DNA of 29,533 nt from Synergistales bacterium (GTDB taxonomy: Bacteria > Synergistota > Synergistia > Synergistales > Aminobacteriaceae), in assembly GCA_025997935.1 (NCBI GenBank), contig BNVG01000011.1:1-29533 (forward strand), read 5' to 3'. A model generated the notes under the pieces. That model saw only the letters and a program-made list of their open reading frames with translations. It was not told the DNA's origin and ran no database searches. The translations under genes were made by a program, and so were the position numbers. Below are positions 24,003 to 29,533 of the stretch, in pieces. The first letter of the stretch is position 1. Each line of letters begins with the position of its first letter.

Positions 24003-25154
24003 TTACAGGTATCCGTTCTCTTTCAGTACCGCTACTGCCTTCGCCGCGTGACGCGCGGGAAGTTTCACGACGGGCCCGGTGCAGCCCATCGACGACTCGG
24101 CGTAAATTCCGGCCTTCCAGAGCGCCTTTACGGCGTTCTCTATCTCCAAAACATCCACGCCGTGAAGCTCCTCGTCCGTAGGCTCAGCGGTCGGAGCTTT
24201 TACATCTTCCTCCGCTACTCCGGTCTTTGGCGTCAGAGCCGCTATCTCGTCGCCAAGCCCCGCCTTTTTGGCCGCCGCCAATTCAGACGCCACAAGCGCG
24301 CTCAGTCCTCCGGCTATGACGGAAGCCGTGTAGCTCAGGGCATTGGCTATAACAGCCGCGCCGGACGCACGGGAGATTATCGACACGACATCGCCCCAGC
24401 CCTCGCCGCAGGACGGGCCGTAACCCCAGCCCGTGGTTTCATAAGCCCCGCCGGATGTGAAGGACGAGAACATCTTCACGAGCACGTTGCCGGTGAGCGT
24501 GTCCGTCACGCAGACATCGACCGCCCCAACGAGCGCGTCGTTGCCGCGCAGCACAGCGCCGCCGTCGGCTCTCACTGACGAGCCGAACGTCACGCCGTAG
24601 CCTTTCTCCGCCATACGGGATAGAGCGCGGAAAACTGGCTGAGCGGTGTCGACGTTCAATACGCCGACGGTCGGATTTTTGATCCCGAGCGCCTTGGCCG
24701 TGGCTATGCCGTAGACGGCGTTGCGAAGCATGGCCTCGCCGCGGTTAGTAGCGGATGTGCCCGTTGTGGACGCCAAAATCATGGGACGCCCCCTTGACGG
24801 CGTAAGCACGCGCCCTATGGTCGTGACGCCGAGCGGAAAGGGGTAGTGTAAAGCCACGGCCCCGGCAATGAGACCGTCTTTTATGGCCGCCTCAAGAGCC
24901 GAGCCTATATCGGCCTCACAAGCGCTTTCGCTCAGCCATTCGAGGTCTTCGTAGCCCGGGACGCGGGGGCCTATCATGACGGGGTGCACGTTGCCTCCGC
25001 TTTGCGCGGCCAATCTCGCGCCGCACGCTAATTCTTCCGCGCCGAGCTCGCTCCCGGCGGCCATGAGGCCGACCCTGACTTTGGGGCCGCCCGTTTTCGC
25101 CGCGCTTATTATCTCCGCGAGGGATTCTCCGACTAATTTTTTGATGTCGGTCAT
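24003..25154 (-). CDS. grdD: Glycine reductase protein C, small subunit (GrdD)
   Basis: The 383-residue protein is the PlsX-like subunit of selenoprotein-linked reductase component C, which with GrdC releases acetyl phosphate from the enzyme-bound acetyl group. Landmarks are GLMAAGSELGAEEL, LASTTGTSATNRGEAMLRNA, VLNVDTAQPVFRAL, and ESSMGCTGPVVKLPARHA near the C terminus with Cys358, a conserved cysteine position in GrdD. Length is normal. It follows grdC by 14 bases and is transcribed with it. The product acetyl phosphate would feed acetate kinase for ATP synthesis. Confidence 0.95.
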   Translation of the reverse strand: MTDIKKLVGESLAEIISAAKTGGPKVRVGLMAAGSELGAEELACGARLAAQSGGNVHPVMIGPRVPGYEDLEWLSESACEADIGSALEAAIKDGLIAGAVALHYPFPLGVTTIGRVLTPSRGRPMILASTTGTSATNRGEAMLRNAVYGIATAKALGIKNPTVGVLNVDTAQPVFRALSRMAEKGYGVTFGSSVRADGGAVLRGNDALVGAVDVCVTDTLTGNVLVKMFSSFTSGGAYETTGWGYGPSCGEGWGDVVSIISRASGAAVIANALSYTASVIAGGLSALVASELAAAKKAGLGDEIAALTPKTGVAEEDVKAPTAEPTDEELHGVDVLEIENAVKALWKAGIYAESSMGCTGPVVKLPARHAAKAVAVLKENGYL

Positions 25155-25168
25155 TGGTTCATCCCTCC

Positions 25169-26698
25169 CTAAGCCAGTTTTCCAGCTATTTCGGAAAGAG
25201 CTTCCAGGATAAGAGCTTTCACGTCTTCTTTCGTGACCGCGCCCTCGCCCTCGTTCCCGCTTGACGCCTCAATAAGGAAGGAGCCGCCGTCGGCTAAGTT
25301 CGTCAGGCGAGCCAAGAAAAGACTCCCCTTGCCGATTATCATGGCGCGTTTCATGTGACCGGCCTTGATGCTGTCGCAGGCTATGCCTATAAAGGGCACG
25401 CCTGACGGGATATGTCCCTGCGTATGGGCGAAGCCTATCGTGCCGTGTTCTTTGATGAAGGCGTCCATGTCGGATTTTTCGATAACCTTCTTCATGACGG
25501 CGAGCGCCGCTATCATCTTGGCGTTGGCGAGAGGCACGTCGCCCGCGCCTGCGGGGAGCGTTATCTCTGGAATCTGAAGCTCCGCCGCGAACTTGTCCAC
25601 GTCCTTGAACGAGAGGCCGAGAAGCGCAAGCGGCTCATAGGTAAGCGCGGATGTGATGGCCTGAGGCGAAGCTCCCGCCCCGACCGAGTGTTTGCCGAGG
25701 GCGTCAAGGCGAATGACGGGGTTTGTGCCGTCGTCAGGGACAAGTAGCACCGCGAAGTTCCCGAGGCAGTCCTCGAGTGCCGGAAGGTTTTTCTTCACGT
25801 GGTCGCGGCTGTTCATGTAGAGCTTAGGGATAGCCCCGCCGGCTAAGACTACGCAGTTCTTGCGCGCGCCCGCCGCTACCTGGGCAGCTCCCGCGATTAT
25901 GGCGTTCACAGGCCCGGCGCAGAAGCCACGTACGTCGACGCCCGAGGCGTTGAGGCAACCGGCTATCTCGGCCACGGCCTTGGCGAAGTTGCCCCCGGCG
26001 CGCTGGTTCATGTCGCCCGCGCCCTCCTCGGAGCACTCTATCACGAAATCCACGTCTTCCGGCTTAATCCCGGCGTTTTTGATGAGGTGAAGCAGAGACA
26101 ACACGCCGCCGGCCTTACAGGCGAGGTTCTCCATCAGGACATAGGCAAAGAGGCAGTCGTCAACGGCGTGTCCGCTTCGGACGCACCCGACTGTCTTTCC
26201 ACCGAAGTAGAGGGCTCGCGCTTTCTTGTCTTTAACCTCGGCCTCTATCTCTGACGCCTCGTGCAGACCCTTGAGACGGGCGACAAGACTCTCCGTCATT
26301 ATTGGGTCTTTCAGGAGTTTCGCCTTTACGCCTTCGCCGAAGCTCTTCTCGAGCCATACGAGGTCGAACACGTCGCAGAGAGCGAGCAACCCCAGAAACT
26401 CGTCCTCGGGCATAATCTCTCCGTACTTGCCGTATCGCTTAGGCTCGGGGAGGTAGTTTTCTATCCAGGGCGTTTTCGCCGCCTCTAAGTCCTCATAGCT
26501 CAGCGCGCCTATATAGGCTAAGTTCGGCGCGTAGCTTGCGGCCTTCTCCCAGGTCTGCGAATGGGAAGGCAAGGCCTTCAAAAACTCGCTCTCGCCCTTT
26601 TCCTCATATTCCGTGAAAGGTGTGGAGCCGTACCTGAGTCCAATCTCCGGCACGTGGTTCAAACAATAAGCGTAACCTTTAATGCCAACACTCGACAT
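25169..26698 (-). CDS. grdC: Glycine reductase protein C, large subunit (GrdC)
   Basis: The 509-residue protein is the ketosynthase III-like subunit of component C. It takes the acetyl group from the selenium of GrdA as a thioester and works with GrdD. Landmarks are the N-terminal GYAYCLNHVPEIGLRYGSTP, FVIECSEEGAGDMNQRAGG, the nucleophile-region GFCAGPVNAIIAG and HTQGHIPSGVPFIG. Length is normal. It follows grdB after an 86-base gap containing a strong hairpin and a ggagga ribosome site, so expression of grdC and grdD may be lower than that of grdB. Confidence 0.95.
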   Translation of the reverse strand: MSSVGIKGYAYCLNHVPEIGLRYGSTPFTEYEEKGESEFLKALPSHSQTWEKAASYAPNLAYIGALSYEDLEAAKTPWIENYLPEPKRYGKYGEIMPEDEFLGLLALCDVFDLVWLEKSFGEGVKAKLLKDPIMTESLVARLKGLHEASEIEAEVKDKKARALYFGGKTVGCVRSGHAVDDCLFAYVLMENLACKAGGVLSLLHLIKNAGIKPEDVDFVIECSEEGAGDMNQRAGGNFAKAVAEIAGCLNASGVDVRGFCAGPVNAIIAGAAQVAAGARKNCVVLAGGAIPKLYMNSRDHVKKNLPALEDCLGNFAVLLVPDDGTNPVIRLDALGKHSVGAGASPQAITSALTYEPLALLGLSFKDVDKFAAELQIPEITLPAGAGDVPLANAKMIAALAVMKKVIEKSDMDAFIKEHGTIGFAHTQGHIPSGVPFIGIACDSIKAGHMKRAMIIGKGSLFLARLTNLADGGSFLIEASSGNEGEGAVTKEDVKALILEALSEIAGKLA

Positions 26699-26738
26699 GA
26701 AAATATGTCCTCCTGTTCTGGGGAATACGCCCCGAGGA

Positions 26739-26763
26739 GGCCCGGGGGTTAAACGCCCGGGCC
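26739..26763 (-). terminator. Hairpin between grdB and grdC
   Basis: GGCCCGGG (26739-26746) pairs with CCCGGGCC (26756-26763) over a 9-base loop. A second short GGGG/CCCC stem lies just below it. There is no U run on the minus strand, so it is more likely an RNA stability or processing element, or a weak attenuator, than a full terminator. Confidence 0.5.
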
Positions 26764-26784
26764 CTTAAAGCGGCAGGGAACTCG

Positions 26785-28089
26785 TCAGTCAGTAAAGACG
26801 GTCTGTTCGGTTATCTCCGTCTGTAAAGCCTTGAGGGCCTTTTCGACGAGATGCCTGCGGATAAGTTTTTCTTCTTCTTTTGTCTTGGTTGGATCTCCGA
26901 GAGGATACGGAATGGCGACTGCCGGAATTATCCTGTTGGCTCCGACTGTCACGGAAATGGGGACTATGGTGCAGACATGCACCACCGGCAACTTGCGCTC
27001 TATCTCTTTCACCATCGTTGCACCGCAACGAGTGCAAGTGCCTCAGGTGGATGTGAGAATTACAGCGGTCACTCCATCGGCGATCAACTTGTCCGCTATC
27101 TCCGCGCCGAAACGCTTGGCGCTGGCGACAGCCGTTCCGTTGCCGACCGTGGTGTAGAACTTGTTATGCAGTTTCTTGAAGACGCCTTCTTTTTCCATGT
27201 CGCGAAGCACGTCGACGGGCAGCACTCTGTCCGCGTCCTCGTCGGCGTAAGTGGCGTCGTAGCCGCCGTGAGCCGTGCAATACCCCTCGGCGGTCAAATC
27301 CATCACGCCCGTGATGTCGTACTCGCCGTACTTGCTGGCGCTCGACGCCTCGATGTGGTCGGGGTTGCCCTTGGGGCAGATACCGCCCGACGTGACGAGC
27401 GCGATGACGGCGTTCTTCATGTCCTTGACGGCGGGCTGAGGCGGTACGCGGTCGAAAATGGGCATCTTGTACTCGGTCTCGAAGGGCTGGCCTTTTATCT
27501 TGGCCACGAACATATCCACGCAGCGATCAGCCGCAAGCTGTTCGTAGAACTTGTTTTTGCGTATCCCGCGCTCGATGTAGCCCTCCTCGGCGGGTGTGCC
27601 GAGCTTCTCTCCCTTGAGGAGTTTCAGGAGCATTTTGACCATAGCGGGAGCGGCCTTCTTCATGCCAACAGCGCTGTCCGGCGTCTCGACGACCCAGACG
27701 GACTTTCTGAAAAGCTCGACTCCAGGATTCTCCGGGTACATGCCGCTGACCACCGGGATCTTGAGTTCTTTGGATACAAGCTCGCACATGCCGCCGCAAG
27801 CCGTGCCGTAACGTCCGGCGTTAAAAGCCGGGCCGGCTATGAACGCGTCGGGCTTGTACTTCTTGATCATCTCTAAAATATCGGCGCCGGCCTTTTCCAT
27901 GTTGGAGGCGAAATAGGAGTCGCCGCAAATGACCGTAGCCACTATCTCGGCTTCGGTTCCAAACGCCGCCTTCAAAGCGGCTCCGGGCCCAACTACGCCA
28001 TCGCGGATTTCGGGCTGATAGTCGGCCTTTTCCTCTCCGCCAATGCCCGCAAAGAATTGGTTAATATAATGCACGATACGATAAGCCAT
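26785..28089 (-). CDS. grdB: Glycine reductase protein B, selenoprotein subunit (GrdB)
   Basis: Two frames separated by one in-frame TGA make a 434-residue protein. The TGA at 27043-27045 is codon 349, in ILTST-U-GTCTRCGATM, which is exactly the selenocysteine site of GrdB. Known GrdB proteins are about 436 residues with Sec near 350. The N terminus is MAYRIVHYINQFFAGIGGEE, and VICGDSYFASN and GTACGGMCELVSKELKIPVV follow. Protein B binds glycine and starts its reductive cleavage with the selenolate. The start has a strong aaggtgggag ribosome site. No glycine-betaine or sarcosine homologues are beside it, so glycine is the likely substrate. Confidence 0.96.
27016..27045 (-). promoter_or_regulatory. 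Putative bacterial SECIS hairpin in grdB
   Basis: On the minus strand CGTTGC, GGT, GCAACG forms a perfect 6-bp stem with a 3-base GGU loop, starting 12 bases after the UGA. Bacterial SECIS elements lie just downstream of the Sec codon within the coding sequence and have G and U in the apical loop, so position and loop both fit. Confidence 0.55.
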
Positions 28090-28195
28090 TTCGTTCTCCC
28101 ACCTTTCTGAAAAGAGATAAAAACACGCTAATAAACGGGTATAACCGGGCGCTATTCAGTTGAATCCAAGCACGCCGTCCCCCGTTTTGGCAAAC

Positions 28196-28669
28196 TCAGA
28201 GGACGTCTTTACTAAACTGATCACGCATACCCTTTACAGCGGCAGTCAGCTTTTCCGGATCGAGAACCATCTCCATCATGCTGATCTGCGTCTCCCAGGC
28301 GGAAGCGTCACATTCGTCGCGAATAGTCTGATCAAAAATATGATAAACAGGGAGTCCCAACGAGACTCCGGCGAGAGGCCCCGCGTAAGTCGGATCACCA
28401 TTGCTCACTGTCTCGGCGTAAATCTCCGCGCCCTCGGCGTCGGAAGAACCAAGAATCACTATGCAATTGGCGCCAAACTTATCAGCCGCGTCCTTTATAC
28501 GCTGCTGATTTTGCAGGTCCATCGCCCCCGCGGCGGTTCAGACAAAACACTCTGACACTGAGAAAAGAATCTCAGCGCCACAGTCCTTCAAACAAGCCTC
28601 CATGGCGGGTCCGGGAACGCCATCGCGCTCGCCGAGCAAAAGCAACTTCTTTCCAGCCAATTTACCCAT
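28196..28669 (-). CDS. grdA: Glycine reductase selenoprotein A (GrdA)
   Basis: The 157-residue protein is read through one in-frame TGA at 28538-28540, which is codon 44 in [14 protein letters not shown]. This CxxU motif (Cys41, Sec44) and its position match known GrdA. The N terminus is [20 protein letters not shown] and later segments include [20 protein letters not shown] and [20 protein letters not shown]. GrdA carries the carboxymethyl-selenoether between protein B and protein C and is reduced by thioredoxin. The ATG follows an aaaggtagg ribosome site. The downstream region alone can be misread as a shorter protein beginning MDLQNQQR. It lies between grdE and grdB as in other glycine reductase operons. 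Confidence 0.96.
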
Positions 28670-28760
28670 GTTTGAATACCTACCTTTCTGTGTAAGATTA
28701 TATGATAATTCTTAAAAAAGCTCATAAACGCCGGATTCTTGCGTTTATCGAGCAACAACA

Positions 28761-28777
28761 GGCGAACACAGTTCGCC
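28761..28777. repeat. Short palindromic hairpin between grdE and grdA
   Basis: GGCGAAC, ACA, GTTCGCC is a perfect 7-bp stem with a 3-base loop, followed by CCTAC. Its make-up resembles short dispersed palindromic repeats known in many bacterial genomes. Only one copy is seen in this window, so this is a weak assignment. It may also act on grdE mRNA stability. Confidence 0.4.
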
Positions 28778-28786
28778 CCTACTAGG

Positions 28787-29137
28787 TTATATCGTGAAAG
28801 CGCCGAGCTTCGTGTAGCCAAGCTCGCTGGTCGCGCCCGTTATTGCCTGAAGCTCGACGGTAATCGTTCCGTCGGCGGCCAATGAACCCTGCCAGCCTCC
28901 GGCGATAACGTTCGCTTCTTCGGGAACGCCCAGAACTTTCTTCATAGGAGGCAGGACGATAAGCTCGTTGGCGTTGCCCGCCGTTACGCAGGCGTCGCCC
29001 TCGACGCAGGAGTCGGCCAAAGACTGGGAAGCGCCGTCCTGTCCGGCGTACTCGTCGGTAAGAAGAGCGGTCTTGATGCCAAGACGCTCGGCCTTCCAGC
29101 AGTTCACGCCGTATTCCAAGACCTGTAACGTAGTGCT
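28787..29137 (-). pseudogene. grdE: GrdE, C-terminal fragment (glycine reductase protein B)
   Basis: The last roughly 115 residues match the C-terminal part of GrdE: LGIKTALLTDEYAG, DGASQSLADSC, TAGNANELIVLPPMKKV, GGWQGSLAADGTITVELQ and AITGATSELGYTKLG. GrdE is the precursor of the two other protein B subunits and is cleaved to form a pyruvoyl group; the cleavage site lies outside this fragment or cannot be placed. Reading upstream, the match ends near 29137 (T-T-L-Q-V-L-E-Y-G), after which the sequence flips to the plus strand. It would be the first gene of the minus-strand grd operon. No intact start is visible in the window. Confidence 0.9.
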
Positions 29138-29533
29138 GCTGCTCGAGCCGGCGAGAGCCGACATGGATAAACACGACTACGAGCATGCCTGCCGCATGGC
29201 CGGCCTCAAGACCGCCGCCTACCTCGCGCGCGCGTGCGCCGCCGCCGGAACCAAGGCCGACAAGGTTGAGATTTACAACCACGCCAACATCAAAGAGGCT
29301 ATGTGGGGGCACCCCGGTCTGCCGAAAGTCGGTTATCTCTATATGCTCCAGACGCAGGGGCTTCTGCACGACACGTATCTCTACGGCGTTGACGTGAAGA
29401 AAATTCTCCCCACCGTTCTGTCGCCGCTTGAGGTCATGGACGGGGCTATAGTATCGGGCAACTGCGTCTCGGCCTGCGACAAGAACAGCACTTATGTTCA
29501 CCAGAACAACCCCGTCATAGCCAATATGCTAAA
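29127..29533 (+). pseudogene. grdE: GrdE internal fragment in inverted orientation
   Basis: The plus strand encodes an internal GrdE segment: NVVLLLEPARADMDKHDYE, then HPGLPKVGYLYMLQTQG, LLHDTYLYGVDVKKILPT, EVMDGAIVSGNCVSACDKN and TYVHQNNPVIANML, running off the window end. These normally lie upstream of the C-terminal part but on the same strand. The joint at about 29124-29140 therefore puts two parts of one gene head-to-head. The intervening GrdE middle and the GrdE N terminus are absent from the window. A chimera is the simplest reading. Confidence 0.88.

Noticed and set aside
27043..27045. TGA taken as the natural stop of a 348-residue grdB
   Set aside because: The next frame continues with GTCTRCGATM and the full C-terminal domain, the exact GrdB selenocysteine context, and total length then matches the family.
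26851..27876. Long plus-strand open frame of 341 codons antisense to grdB
   Set aside because: It lies entirely opposite a recognised, conserved gene, has no recognisable domain and begins without a ribosome site. It is a by-product of the high-GC codon use of grdB.
28538..28540. TGA splitting grdA into a leader and a 108-residue gene
   Set aside because: The upstream frame [20 protein letters not shown] to SECFV is the conserved N terminus of GrdA and the TGA falls exactly at Sec44 in CxxU.
28541..28600. A clear SECIS hairpin after the grdA UGA
   Set aside because: Only a weak 4-bp stem (CGCC/GGCG) is visible by eye just after the UGA. It is too weak to list without folding.

Overview
The window looks like a draft-quality contig from an anaerobic, amino-acid-fermenting bacterium, most likely in the Synergistota. 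This is an inference from four things: a grdE-A-B-C-D glycine reductase cluster with two in-frame UGA (selenocysteine) codons, a neighbouring alanine/glycine:cation symporter, the order fabG-acpP-fabF-rnc, and a GC-rich coding style. No rRNA, tRNA or CRISPR array was seen.

Layout, left to right. (1) 1-2615: the end of a fatty-acid synthesis operon (fabG 3' end, acpP, fabF), then rnc. (2) 2612-5516: a degraded or accessory stretch. It holds a frameshifted periplasmic metal-binding-type protein, a ybjQ 3' remnant, a small CX3CX2C thioredoxin-like protein, a 56-residue protein and an AT-rich protein with two RDD domains. (3) 5603-7938: ymdB and rny on the minus strand. (4) 8240-11968: a chemoreceptor, tmcAL and a UPF0316 membrane protein. 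(5) 12030-17404: a TetR-type regulator facing a four-gene operon of a small membrane protein, an SSS-family Na+ symporter, an acyl-CoA synthetase-like enzyme and an atypical ketosynthase III. This reads as a carboxylate uptake, activation and acyl-transfer cassette with a clear palindromic operator candidate. (6) 17526-21341: four 18-bp direct repeats, a sugar-type periplasmic binding protein with no transporter, and a hybrid 7TMR-DISM histidine kinase, probably a sensory pair. (7) 21418-29137, minus strand: the glycine module. The symporter would bring glycine in. GrdE/GrdB (protein B), GrdA (selenoprotein A) and GrdC/GrdD (protein C) would reduce it to acetyl phosphate and ammonia.

Three structural anomalies matter. 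Bases 1-51 are an inverted copy of the acpP start joined to the middle of fabG. Bases 21078-23314 contain a near-identical 1,115-bp tandem duplication with a 7-bp microhomology junction. At about 29124-29140 grdE flips strand, so its C-terminal part reads minus and an internal part reads plus. The two inverted joins, one near each end, look like amplification or assembly chimeras, although real rearrangement cannot be excluded from sequence alone.
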